This document shows positions 11,065 to 22,599 of a stretch of 64,000 bases of DNA, piece by piece (the stretch's first letter is position 1; each line of letters begins with the position of its first letter). The notes beneath the pieces were generated by a model. It worked only from the letters and a program-made list of their open reading frames with translations. It had not been told where the DNA came from and made no database searches. Source of the stretch: Platerodrilus igneus. Taxonomy: Eukaryota; Arthropoda; Insecta; Coleoptera; Lycidae. Made by a program: the position numbers and the translations under genes. The stretch spans positions 1,276,501-1,340,500 of the forward strand of contig JARFIW010001216.1 in assembly GCA_036346225.1 (NCBI GenBank). Direction: 5' to 3'.

Positions 11065-12140
11065 TGTAAAAAATGTATAGAAAAGAACATATAAACAAAT
11101 ATATATCAAGATTGTTAGTTCAGTTTTCATGTACATTTATGTGTGAGACAATAATATTTTACAATTACGTAATAAACCGGGCCAATCGTGTAACCACTTG
11201 AAGGTAATATTAAACTAGCGTGAAAGAAATGGTTACTAAGACAGAATAATTTTGTTAATTATGAAGTTTCTAGAATATGCTTTTAGTTTGTATGTGATAC
11301 AACACTAATGTTAGTATAACAAAGGACAACACAGCCAAGAGGAATGTTTTAGTAGTGTAAGAATGTTTTAACTAATAATAATAAGCTTTACACCAACAAG
11401 ATTGTTCAAATTTATTTCGTTATTTTAGCACTTTCCATAAAAGTTTGCCTTTATATCCTTAATAACAAAGAGAAAAGCTATTACATTCTGCTCTTTGCTG
11501 CACATGTTCCACCGTCTACATTGTAGACTTTTAAAATTTTCTCGAGGTATCAGTAGCCATAAAAGTTTCTTGTATTTCCTTATTTACTATTACGCGGGAG
11601 GAACAATGCTTCGTTTTGTTGGCTAATACTAGCGACAGAAGTCAACGCTAATTTTGTAAAGCCATACCGAGCAAGCTAAAGAAATGAACCGAGTTTCAAG
11701 GCTTATAAAGGGAAAGTTTTCGTAGCTTGCCTGCTATTATTATGTCTGTAAGGATGCGCTCTCAATTTATTGAATGGCTCAGTGAATCGGAAAGCAAAAT
11801 TTAAATATAGTTTATATGCAATGACGGTACACCAGTACGCTTGACCGATATTTCTTGGTTTACTTTTATTAACTTGAAAATTAGACGCTAACTACCATGA
11901 GAAGTACCATCAAACCGGTTATTAACTAAATATTAATTAGGCACACTATTAGTCTATGAGTTCTTGTTTTCTTGTTAGATGTTTTAACTTCCCGCAGCTT
12001 AATACTGCATAAAATTAGAAAATTGCGTATTTCGAAGTTTTAACAAATTATGTTACACAAGTAAAACTAATCCAAAATTAAGATGCACCTACGTATTTTA
12101 CTTTGCATGAGCTTAATTGTTTAAATGTAGCTCATTTGTA
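11065..12140. other. AT-rich DNA, no gene seen
   Basis: No recognisable coding sequence, terminal repeats or RNA gene. It separates the LINE from the ORF and mariner region. Confidence 0.5.
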
Positions 12141-12159
12141 ATTTGTATGTATTGACAAA

Positions 12160-12660
12160 AATAAAATATTCCTTCCTAACATTTTCTTGTATAAAAAAGT
12201 ATAGTAGAGTAATTCCTCAAAGGGAAATATTTATAGTAACAAAGGAAAGAAATGCTTTGTTTGAAATTTATCGGGAACTTAAAACAAACATTGCATATCT
12301 ATCACAAAAGAAAAACAATTTATTATTCATTTAAGTAACATAAATGGTGACTCCAGCTTTAAAAGCTGTATCGATTCTATTGTCTGTCAACTAAATGATG
12401 TAGCAGACCCTTATTTCATCCCACATCGTCAACTGTTTTCTCTTTACAAATTGTTAACAAACGCAACTGATGTAGAATTTACTTTCGGTTTAGAAACCGA
12501 TTACAGAGGCCTCAACGAAGTTGTTAACAAGTACTTTCGTAAAAATACACCTACACCACATTTGATTTCTTCCAATGCTCCACCCGAAGGTGAAATTCAC
12601 CTACAGTATTTGCTCTTAAATTTGTATTATTATTTCAGGGTGTTTTCACTCTTCTGGCAA
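12160..12660 (+). CDS. Unidentified coding-like region, two frames
   Basis: Two consecutive plus-strand frames look protein-like. The first (about 12160-12334) ends with a hydrophilic helical stretch that includes ALFEIYRELKTNIAYLSQKK. After one frame change the second is open from about 12340 to 12660, passing through IDSIVCQLNDVADPYFIPHR, VEFTFGLETDYRGLNEVVNK and LISSNAPPEGEIHL. Its balanced composition with charged helices differs from surrounding AT-rich noise. I do not recognise the family; it could be a decayed retroelement protein or a host exon. A possible splice donor, GAAG|GTGAAA, lies near 12590. Confidence 0.4.
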
Positions 12661-12786
12661 ATGAAAGTCGTCCAGCAACTAGGCCACTTGACCCTTTTCC
12701 TTAATCTCTATTCCTCTCTTCCAGTTTCCACTACTCCAAACCACCACACTTTCTCTCTTCCGACTTCTATCGCCAGTCCTACTATA

Positions 12787-14981
12787 CAGGGTGTCCCAAA
12801 TTGAGTAGGATAGCATGGGTATCTTTCTTATTATTAATGATAGAGATCTGCTTAAATGGGCAAAGTTGTGTCATTTGGATAGCTTATTTAAATTCCGCAT
12901 AGATACATTCGAAATTCCAAACGGTTTAAAAATTATTTTAAAAAAACTGAAAACTGCCAATTTCTTCGAAGTCGAATATTTTTGTTATAATAAAAGATAC
13001 GAAAAAATGTTTTTTATAAAAGTTACTTAGTTCAATTGTGTGCACTTAAAAGTGATATTAAAATTAAATTCAAGATGGCGGTTATCGAGATATTAGCATC
13101 AACTTTCATATTTTAAATGGACGCCATAAAGGATTTTTAGATGGTTAGATAGCATATTTTTTTGTCTTTTTAAGGATGAATCACAACATATGTTTAAATA
13201 AAAAAATTTACTGAAAATGATAATTTTAATTTTTTATCAAGTAGGCATCATCAGATTTCTCTTAAACAAATGAAATTATAACAAACTGTCATGTTGAATT
13301 AGTGTATCTGTTGTACTAATAATTGGCATTTGTGTATTCTCTTTCCCAGTTATAAGTTGTGATATACTTATTCTATAAAATATTCAAATGGCAAATTTTT
13401 CAACAAGCGAACAATATCATATGTTTTGTACATACATAAAATGTATTAAGAACAGTCGCTTTGCTGCCGAAACATACTTAACAAACTTTCCCGAAAAAAG
13501 ACAGCCAAACATTAAAATCTTTCAAAGATTGGACACAAATATGCAGCAGTATGGATGTTTAAAAAACCTATTCGAAACATAAATGGAGACATTGCAGATG
13601 AGGTGTTGACACCGGCCTGTGTGGAAGCTAATCCAAACATTTCAATACGGGAAATAGAAACCCAAGTAAACGTATCCAAGTCTCAAGCATCAAGAATTTT
13701 AAAAAAGCATAAATATCACCCTTACAGATTTCACATTGCTCAAAACTTACAACCAAACGACTATCTCCGCAGATCAACATTTTGCAGATGGTTTATCAAT
13801 CAAGTTAGGGAGAATGATGATTTTATCAATCGCGTTTTGTGGACTGATGAGTCTTATTTTTCTAACTGTGGAATATTTAATCGTCATAATGAACACTATT
13901 GGACACAGGAAAACCCACGCATAACAGTTCCACGCCGTAATCAAATTCGATATGGATGTAATGTTTTTTGTGGTATATTGGGAAACCGTTTACTTGGTCC
14001 TATAATATTCGATGGAACCTTAACTTCTCAACGTTATTTGGAAATGCTTCAAACATCTTTAGAAGATTTATTAGACGACCTACCTTTGGCACAAAATAAT
14101 CAAATTTGGTATCAACAAGATGGCGCACCTCCACACAACGCTAGAGATGTTATCGCCTACTTAAATCCCCGTTTTGATGGCAGGGTAATCACGACCCACA
14201 CACCTGTAAAATGGCCGCCTAGATCAGCAGACTTAACACCTCTGGATTTTTATTTATGGGGCACTTTAAAAGATAATGTATATGGAAGTAATTTCCAGTA
14301 CAATAATGTAGATGAACTACGGGAAGCGGTTATGCAGGCAATAAACGGTCTTAATGGGAATACATTACAACGCGTAACAAAAAGTGTTCTAAAACGTTGC
14401 CGATTGTGTTTAAATAATAACGGTCAACATTTTGAACAATTGCTATGATTTATTAGTTTGTGTTTAATGTTATTCTAATGTTTTTTTTCGTTTAATTTGA
14501 TTTAAAACTGATTTGTGTTGATGCCTACTTGATAAAAAATTAAAATTATTATTTTCAGTAAATTTTTTCATTTAAACATATGTTGTGATACATCGTTGAA
14601 AAAAGAAAAAATATGCTATCTCACCATCTAAAAATCCAATATGGCGTCCATTTAAAATATGAAAGTTGATGCTAATATCTCAATAACAGCCATCTTGAAT
14701 TTAATTTTAATACCACTTTTAGGTGCACACAATTGAACTAAGTAACTTTTATAAGAAACATTTTTCCGTATCTTTTATTATAACAAAAATATTTGACTTC
14801 GAAGAAATGGGCAGTTTTTAGTTTTTTTTAAATAAATTCTAAACCGTTTGGAATTTCGAATGTATCTATGCGGAATTTAAATAAGCTATCAAAATAACAC
14901 AACTTTTCCCATTTAAGCAGATCTCTATTATTAATAATAAGAAAGATACCCATGCTATTCTACTCAATTTGGGACACCCTG
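12787..14981 (+). mobile_element. Mariner-type transposon, DD41D, with 464-bp terminal inverted repeats
   Basis: The element starts CAGGGTGTCCCAAATTGAGT at 12787 and ends with the inverse, TCAATTTGGGACACCCTG, at 14981. TA dinucleotides lie on both sides (12785-12786 and 14982-14983), the target duplication of Tc1/mariner elements. The left repeat (12787-13250) and right repeat (14519-14981) match over about 464 bp with few differences; the inner boundary falls at AAGTAGGCATCA. The transposase lies between them on the plus strand. Long subterminal repeats and DD41D spacing recall the rosa group. High similarity of the arms and a nearly intact gene suggest a fairly young insertion. Confidence 0.93.
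13388..14448 (+). CDS. DD41D mariner transposase in two overlapping ORFs
   Basis: ORF A (13388-13582, 64 aa) carries the N-terminal helix-turn-helix region (SEQYHMFCTYIKCIKNSRFA). ORF B (open from before 13555 to 14448) carries the second HTH (ISIREIETQVNVSKSQASRI) and the catalytic domain. The catalytic acids are D in LWTDESYF, D in QQDGAPPHNA and D in ADLTPLDFYLWG; 41 residues separate the last two, hence DD41D. ORF B lies in the -1 frame relative to ORF A. The overlap holds A_AAA_AAC at 13561-13567, in the exact phase for -1 slippage. The joined product would be about 353 residues, the normal mariner length. Either a programmed frameshift or a one-base indel explains this. Apart from that, no stop interrupts the gene. 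Confidence 0.9.
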
Positions 14982-15004
14982 TATATCTAATGAAATCTAT
15001 TTCT

Positions 15005-17690
15005 TCTAATCAGACAAGCGAGATCAACGACTTTTGTTTAGATTATCCGAATTTAACAATATATGCCTTAGTCTGGCATACCTTTAACATTCTCGTATAT
15101 ATTGCGTAAGAGTTTAGGTTGTCTTTCACATGCCGGTCTCCTAGCATATGCCTTAAGGGCGCGATCGGATGTATGGTTGGCTGCCTAAAATCCATCAAAA
15201 AACAGGTTATCCTGTTTGGTAAATAACTTTTGTTGGATTGAAAATATGCAAAATGTAACTTCACCATTAGACTCACAAAACTTTGAACTTTCTAACGAAG
15301 GTTTGCTTTTTTTTCTAAAGTGCAGTAATAAGCAAGAAATAGCTGTTAAAAGTAATGGTAAAAATTCACTTACTTTATTTTAGTTACTACATCTAACATA
15401 ATCAATTTGTATATAAAAAAAGCATTCGTTGGATAGCAGAATACATATATAATCGTTCTGTTAAAAAAAATCAAAAATATTGATCATGATAGCCGTAGTG
15501 TACTGAAGAGGATTTTATTGAATTATTACATTAATTGTACGCCATTTTAATAGAAATTGTTCACGACTTCCTCCGAAGATGGCACTGTTAATGATGTGTA
15601 GAATAAGGTTTAAAACCAGAATATTTCAAATTGAATTATTTTGGACTTTGTTTTTGTCGCATTGAAATGAAGTAAACTAATAATAGGTATATGGTGAATT
15701 ACCATTTGATAAGTGTAATATAATAATGATTGAATTAATTGCGAATATTTATGAAGCCAAAAATGACATAACCTCAACATCCATGGTTGTTTGTAAACTT
15801 TCATGTTTATGTTTACAAGCGATAAGTAAATTATTACACCAGTGTTACTTTGTGAAGCTTATACTATGTTATAATAGTTTTTAAAAGAAAGGGTAGTGTG
15901 CCGTATCCCAAAACGTAACTAGATACTCTACAATATTCAATATAAGCAAAATATTGCATCATGTTAGCAAGAGTAATGTTTATTAAAATATCTTAGTGGA
16001 ACCATCGCAGGAAAATAGGATACATTTTGTTACAAAATAGGTTGAGAGTTTGGTACTCGGCAAAATGATTTACAAATTTGAACGATCTGGGGGAGGACGT
16101 TCTCAAAAAACGATAATTTTTCCTACATCATTTTACACTTCACTTTGGGAACGTTCATTGTCTTGTGCATCTTCACCAGGGGTTTGCAATGGTAATTATA
16201 TTCTCCATTTGAAAAGTGTCAAAATCAGCTCTAAATATATAGGCAACTTATTAGTGTTCCCATTCTTTATCCCCACGTAGCAGACTTCCGTCATTTTTTG
16301 GTCATACAAAGTCCAAATGTAACGTCAAATAGATGTGATAATGAAATTTTCTCAAATTGTGCTGCCAGCAAAAAAGGATTATAATAAACAATAAACTTTA
16401 AAACTCCCACTAATTATGAAATATATTTTAGGCTAAATTAAAAATAAAAATGGAAAAATTTATTTAGGATTAAACAATTTACGAAACTAGACCTAACTTT
16501 AGGCATTAGAAATAAACCATAAAAGAATTCCTTTTTGGTTTATTCTGTCAAAAAATAGCTATTTTGTTACATTAAATCGACTCTGTCAAAAACGACTAAA
16601 CGTTTATTTCAATAAATATTTCAAACTAACAGAATATTTGGGGTCTTCGGTTAATATTTTTCATCAAATGCTAATATCGAAAAATATATTTCCAATACAA
16701 AAAACTTTGAGTTGTTACCTGTAAAGTGTGCTTTATTAAAACAAAATTATTACAAATGTTTTATTTTTAATGAATAACTAAGAAATTAAAAATAGGTTCA
16801 ATTGTTGTAACATTTACAATGTTTATATAGGTATTTTTGAACAGTAAGTCACTAGCAACCAAAAACTTAAAAGGAACACTGTTTTACACAATACGTAGCA
16901 ATGTAAATGATATAAAACTATTGGTGAAAAGAAGTGAATAACAGGCATTTGTAAATAATATTTTTTAAACCACACATTTTAAGGTCAATAGATAAACGTT
17001 TAGTAATAAATATACGAACAGCTTTCGAATTGAAATTGACTTTATTGTTGTTAATATTACATTAAATATTAGTATATAAGGCATGTTTGTAGGTCCATAC
17101 AGGCAAAGTTTAGTCATACACTATCGTACACTTAACCTGCATAAACCACTACATATCTCTACAAGGAAAATGAGTGAAGCAAATGAATAGTTACACAAAA
17201 TTGAAAATATACAATTAGGCTATGTTACTACTTATCCAAAATATGCGCCCTGATTTGAACCTTGAATGCAGTAAAAGTAAAAAGATTTTATATCCATCTG
17301 GAATTGCATTATAAGTAGAAACATCATTATAACCTGACATTTAAGTTCCTTCCTAACGTACACACCAACCCCACCCCCTGGACCTTTCCTTGTGGTAGCC
17401 AACACACTTGGCCGATTTAAAGTGTCACGTTAGTGGTATTGATGTAATGATTGTATCCTTTTTTAACTTTTGAAAGCAAACAAGTTTTCTGTAAACGAGT
17501 CGATATAAATTTATTGCACAAATAATAATGACAATGAAACTTAAATCTAAATTTCTTGTATAAAAACTCTAGCAGGTCATGAATGGTTAAACATCAATCG
17601 CTAAACATTAATAATTTGTTAACATAAATATTGCACAATAAATAATGCAATTTGGTGACCGTTACCATACACTTGTGTATTGTGTTGGTC
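15005..17690. other. AT-rich DNA, no gene seen
   Basis: No domain recognised on either strand. An 11-bp GC-rich motif beside TTAA at 15153-15167 is repeated in inverse at 19785-19799 (see separate entry), so much of this stretch may be the flank of a decayed DNA transposon around the transposase remnant at 17.9-19.0 kb. Confidence 0.4.
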
Positions 17691-19795
17691 TCGTGCTAAC
17701 AAAACCAACTAAAATTACCGTGTAGGTAATACTGGTTATTCTGATCAGTATCACAGCCACTGCTATCACTATTTGTATCACCCACTTTGATAATTAAAGG
17801 TTCGACAACATCAAACTGCTGTACTATAGCCCACCATTCCATCATACATTTTTCTGCATGTGTGATACATTTTGCTAATATGACCCATCTATTCTTTGCA
17901 AAGATTCTTGCCATATCAAGTTGACATTTGTGTCATTATAAAGTTGGTTAAGCCGTCCAACATTTTTATTGTAAGATTTTTTACAGTTCGCCCATACCAA
18001 CTCTATAGGATTAAACTCGCAGTGATACGGAGGTAGCCGCAAAACTTTGTGTCCGTACATTTCTGCTAGGGTATCTATTTCATAAATTTTTGGTTGTGGA
18101 TGTTTTTTAATTAATGATAATAGTTCCCTTTTTAACATGTGACTGCCGCAACTAACATTGTGTTTAATCAAGTAATCAATGATATTTAGCATTGTCTAGA
18201 ATAATTACACTGGGTTTGCTTAAATTAGGAATTAAACGTTCTTCAAACCATTTTGTAAATAATGCTGCATTCATGTCTCCATGATAGTCAGCACTTGGAG
18301 ATTTTGTAGAATGCAAAAGTGCTGCATTGGGGCTGAATCCAGTTTTGTTGCCTGCATGTACGACTGTGAACCTGTAATAAAAAATATTTCTATTAAATGT
18401 AATTTTAACTTTAAAAAACTAATCGTTTTCCTTCTCCAGGAGGTTTTCTCTTTACACTGAGCTTGGAACCATTATGCCAACTCTTCTTAACAGAACCTCG
18501 ACTAAAAATCCACGTCTCATCCAAGAAAACAGGATCATAAAGTTACAATTGTTTGTACATTTCATATGCTCTTAAAAACTTCACTCGAGCAGCAGCAATA
18601 TGTTCCTGTTCAAGCACAGCCCTTCTACCATCGTCCAATTTAAAAGAAAAACCAATTGTTGATAAAAGTCTCGTCAGACTAGACTGGCCGAAGTTAAAAA
18701 TTTGAGCGGTTACAATTTCTTGTCGTAAAGATTTAACAGTTACATGGAGCCCTAAAAGCATAATAATAAAAAACACTAAATAAAATTGTTATGAAAACTA
18801 TATTACATTTGGAATACATTTCGTAAATTTTTCGTTTAACCGCATCTATTACAAAACCATCTACATCAGACGATTTAGACTTGTTGAATTTTCGGTGCTT
18901 GCTCGGTGACTCAGGAACTTTATTTTTTTTTCGGGCTTCTAAAACTTTCTTTTTTTAATGGAACGAAGAGAACTCAGTTCTATCCCACAAGCCTCAGATG
19001 TTCGCTAACAATAAGCAACAGTTAAAACACAACATATCACTTAAAAATTTGATTATACCTGCAATACTGACTCAAATGGGGCCAAGGTTCCATGATTATC
19101 ACGTTCTCTTTCAAAAAATGTTAGAACATTCATCACCAACAACTGAGCTTGAAAGTTCAAATGTTTGTTACGAAGCGTGTTCATTTTGATAAGTGTTGAC
19201 CAAACACTATTCAATGTGCAGAAGGTTCTTAGTTTAAAAAAAAACAGTTTGTTGTATATCAGAATTATCTTTAAAAGAAACGTAGAAAAGCGCAAGTGAA
19301 ATAACAAAGCACAAATTCTAACCTAACCTTAAAAATGTTTGACAATTAATTACAAACGGAAATATTTTATGGACATACGTTCAGAGTGGTTGCATTGAAT
19401 TATAAAGCCGACGAATATTTTTCTAGCTATCCTTTTTAGATGGGGGAGAGCCAGGTAATAGAGTAGCATAACAATATTGTGGCTGTGTTTTATTCATATG
19501 CGCAACGATGAGTCATGCTTGACTTTATTTGATTTCAACTATATCTAACGTTTTGCTTGCTGTTCAACAACTTCGAAATTGCTGAAGGTCATTTACGATG
19601 AATAGTTACAGAAATGGAGAAAAACCAGCATCGTACCGTATCCTAGCAACCATTATTTGCCTAACTTGGAAACGAACCACTAAACTACTAAAGTTAAAAC
19701 AAAGTAGTTCCCTCTATCGTGAGATAGCTATACCACAAACGCGGCTATTTTAAAATTAGTTCGTGTTATGAAAATAGAGGGATGCGATCGCGCCC
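15157..19795 (-). mobile_element. Possible DNA transposon bounded by TTAA and short inverted repeats
   Basis: TTAA followed by GGGCGCGATCG (15153-15167) is mirrored by CGATCGCGCCC followed by TTAA (19785-19799). Such GC-rich 15-mers are rare in this AT-rich sequence, and they bracket an IS630-like transposase remnant. TTAA duplications are typical of piggyBac and Kolobok rather than IS630 relatives, and the repeats are short, so this may be coincidence or a different element. Confidence 0.3.
17880..18960 (-). pseudogene. IS630-like DDE transposase remnant
   Basis: On the minus strand, pieces follow in transposase order. 18960-18790 gives a basic segment with SPSKHRKFNK and a DGFVIDAVKRKIYEMY helix. 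18776-18543 is a helix-turn-helix region (SSLTRLLSTIGFSFKLDDGR). 18545-18425 gives YDPVFLDETWIFSRGSVKKS with the first catalytic D. About 18370-18190 gives VVHAGNKTGF, DYHGDMNAALFTKWFEE and VIILDNAKYH with the second D. 18192-17875 gives VLRLPPYHCEFNPIELVWAN with the last acidic residue. A 47-bp AT-rich interruption ending TTATTACAG near 18375 looks like a small intron, but the frame does not close cleanly. At least two other frame breaks make it a pseudogene. The family is common in insect genomes. Confidence 0.78.
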
Positions 19796-20091
19796 TTAAT
19801 ATTCAGAAAGGCTAACGTGTTTTCTTGGCATGCAATGGACAGTAAGGATACCAACAAAATTGTTAAGTATTTTCCTATTGCTATTGTAGCAGTTTTATTA
19901 TTTTTTTAAAGTTAATGTAAGAGTTTTATTTTTAAATATTTGGTGAACGTAAATTGTTACACATTTCAAGCCACAAGGCGTTGGGCGTTATGTAACAGTA
20001 TAAATTTTGTAAAGAACGCGTTTTATGATCTTGCCCCTAGAAACAAATACAACAACAATTCGGAACTTAAGGGGCTTGAAATTTCTACGCG

Positions 20092-21052
20092 AGTTATGTT
20101 TTGGGCGTTGGGAGCTGCCTTTTTAAAAAGTCTTCTTCCAAAAACTCTTGTAACAATTTTTATTTATTCAGAAATTACATGTGAAATTTTGATAAACTAT
20201 ATAAAATTACTCTAAGTCGAAATTACTATTAAATGGATTAAAATTAGGGCGAGTAGCCTGAACAATCAACAATGTAGAAGCTGTGAGGCTCAAGACTAAC
20301 TGATGATCTTGGGGCTCCCGGTGTATTTATGTTGTCCCTGTCCCTCACATTTCTATGGAAAGTGCAGAGCTCAATATCTGCTTATTTCTTTATTCAATTA
20401 TATTATACCATATAACAATCTTAATTCTAATAATTGCAGTTTCTTAACCGTCCGTGACCTGCACCTGCAGTATCACTTACGTCTAGAATACAATGTAAAC
20501 TCCCTGTATGTTTGTTGTGGTTTGTTTAACATTCTTCTTAATTTTCTTTGGGAATTAAACCACTTATATTTTTTAAAATCAACTTTATTTATGTTTCGAT
20601 CCATGACCTAGGATCGTTGTCAAAATAATAAAAACTTCAAGTTTGACATTTATGACATAAATTGAAGGTGACTTTGATTTATTGATGTTCGAAATATTTG
20701 GTTTGAGTACACTTGCTTAGTGTACTCAAACAAAATATTTCGAACATCAATAAATCAAAGTCACCTTCAATTTATGCCATAAATGTCAAACTTGAAGTTT
20801 TTATTTTTTTGACAACGATCCTAGGTTATGGATCGAAACGTAAATAAAGTTGATTTTAAAAAATATAAGTAGTTTAATTCCCAAAAAAAATTAAGTAGAA
20901 TATAATGTATTCACATCCGTTTTCACAACTTGCTTGTGAACTTTCATTAACCTTTCCTTTATTTATCCTTGAATTACTATGTTGCATGTAACTTAAGTTT
21001 CGTAATAATTTCTATTTAATTATACATATATTGATTTGGGGGATAAATAACT
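20092..21052 (-). repeat. 3' LTR of the errantivirus-like element, carrying an insertion
   Basis: Matches the LTR at 24635-25185 in several blocks: the TTGGGAGC segment near 20105, ATTACTCTAAGTCGAA near 20205, GTATTTATGTTGTCCCTG near 20323, CCGTSYGTGACCTG near 20448, and the outer TAACT end at 21048-21052. A 398-bp foldback insertion at 20498-20895 splits it. Without the insertion it is about 560 bp. Confidence 0.8.
20498..20895 (-). repeat. 398-bp foldback insertion with 177-bp arms and target duplication
   Basis: The left arm (20537-20713) and right arm (20719-20895) are inverted copies of about 95% identity around a 5-bp loop at 20714-20718. A 39-bp unpaired tail (20498-20536) is present on the left only. 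The insertion lies between TAGAATACAATGTA (20484-20497) and TAGAATATAATGTA (20896-20909), a 14-bp target duplication with one mismatch. The other LTR lacks the insertion. Each arm has GATCC...GGATCGAAAC, reminiscent of a hammerhead stem II and core. The inverted-dimer-plus-tail layout resembles the Penelope-like insertion at 45.1-50.1 kb, so a Penelope-derived element is a reasonable guess. Confidence 0.88.
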
Positions 21053-21686
21053 ACTTCCGACGTAGATGAAAAATCAAAGGCTTTGCTTATTTTTAAAATT
21101 TCATTGTCCTTAAGGGTACATTTATTGTTCCTTTATTTACCTTTGTTTCCTTATGACTAAAATTTCTTTCTTTATTCTTATATGTAACATACATTTTGTA
21201 TAATACATACTGTTCCGTTTATATGGTAAATAATTAAAGCAAAACTTTATTTTACGTTGAGTTTGTTGATTATTTACGTTCGCCTTAAATTTGTTAGTGT
21301 AAAAGTTCCATGTTTTTACTTGAAGCAACAAGTGCCGCGAGTGATAAGACTGTGTTATTCAGCATGTGCAAGAACAATATTAATTGGGAAAACACAAGAA
21401 GCAAGAAAATCGACTTGTCGTTCGAACAGACCACATCGCTGTTTTACATGTTCTACGTAGAACAAATTAATTAAATGAACCGCTTTTCTTCAGAACCACT
21501 ATTGATATAAATGCGCAGAGTAAATGTTACATCGTTTGTTTCGTTATCACGGCTTCATAAACTCCAGCTGATTGCTTTAAGTAAACGCTTGAACTGATTA
21601 AAACCATTAATTATATGTTGTTTGTTAAATTATCACTTAATTTTATATACAGTCTACTTCTCTCTACCACAGAGCTTATTCGAAAT

Positions 21687-22226
21687 TCACCGCAATATGA
21701 TTAAAATGATTAATAAATTTGTCCAAACTCTTATATTATCGTAGTGTAATTTTGGCACTTTTAACTCACTTAAATGTTCTTTGTAATTGTCCATTATTTT
21801 CATGGCGTGGTTGAGATCGTCTAAGTCTAGGTGTTCTAGTTGCATGAGTTTTTTGATTATTTTGTCATCTTCGGTTTGTGTAATCTTAAATTGTAGTTCT
21901 GATAAATTTGCGAATTCCTTGGTTACTGTGGGATCTTGATATACTCTGATGATGTCGTTCTTTAATTTTAAATAACAATCTTCTTTAAGGGTGATTACTT
22001 TGCTTCTGGTTAATGCTAAATTGTTTTCGTCTTGATTGCAATGTGCGGTTGCTATTACTTCTGTTGAAAATACAGCAATCCATTTGTTTCCCATGATTAT
22101 CTGAATTTTTATGTTGGTGATTTGTACTATTTTTGCTTCACAGTTGTCGTAATAATTTGAAAATCTTAGTAATTGTACTTGCAAGGGCTGTCTCCTTGGA
22201 TAGTTGTTGTTGTTAATGATTAGCAT
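21687..22226 (-). pseudogene. Errantivirus-type envelope C-terminal part
   Basis: The 179-codon minus-strand frame contains YYDNCEAKIVQI, an IMGNKWIAVFSTEVIAT segment, ALTRSKVITLKEDCYLKLKN, a coiled-coil-prone stretch (LMQLEHLDLDDLNHAMKIMD) and a hydrophobic end (WTNLLIILIILR) that could open a transmembrane helix. This order resembles the C-terminal half of gypsy/errantivirus envelope proteins, membrane glycoproteins made late from the element. The N-terminal half is missing: the frame runs straight into gag sequence, overlapping the gag frame by 14 bp, which marks a large internal deletion. Not functional as an envelope. Confidence 0.6.
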
Positions 22227-22596
22227 ATTGGTGGAAATGCAGCTTTTGTAAAATTTGAGTTGAACGTTGATCTTGGAAATTGTTTGAATTGATTATTAAA
22301 ATTCGTATTATTAAAGTTTGGGTTGTTAATTCTCGGTTGATTTGTTTGTGCGCTAAATGGAGTGAATTTTGTTTGGGTGGTTGTTTGTCTCGCGGCTTGT
22401 ATGGTTTTTTTATCGGAGAATAGCTTTTATTCGCGTTACGGTTATATAGTCTGTTTCGATAGTACATGACATTTTCTTTTTCTATTATCATATTCATTGC
22501 TTCTTCTAAATTTTGGGGATGTTGAAATCCGATTTTACCTGATAGTCGTTCTGGTAATGCGTTTATGTAGACGTCCAGTGCTATTTTGTCATTCAT
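22213..22596 (-). pseudogene. Errantivirus-like gag C-terminal fragment
   Basis: The minus-strand frame starts inside the capsid domain with ALDVYINALPERLSGKIGFQ and HPQNLEEAMNMIIEKENVMY, the typical end of the capsid in Ty3/gypsy Gag (AYVNGLP... ARNPQNLEEAxxxA). A basic, Asn- and Gln-rich tail follows (YSPIKKPYKPRDKQPPKQ), as in zinc-finger-less Gag proteins of this group. Its 5' part is lost or decayed in the AT-rich leader. The C-terminal end fuses at about 22220 with env sequence. Confidence 0.72.
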
Positions 22597-22599
22597 CTT

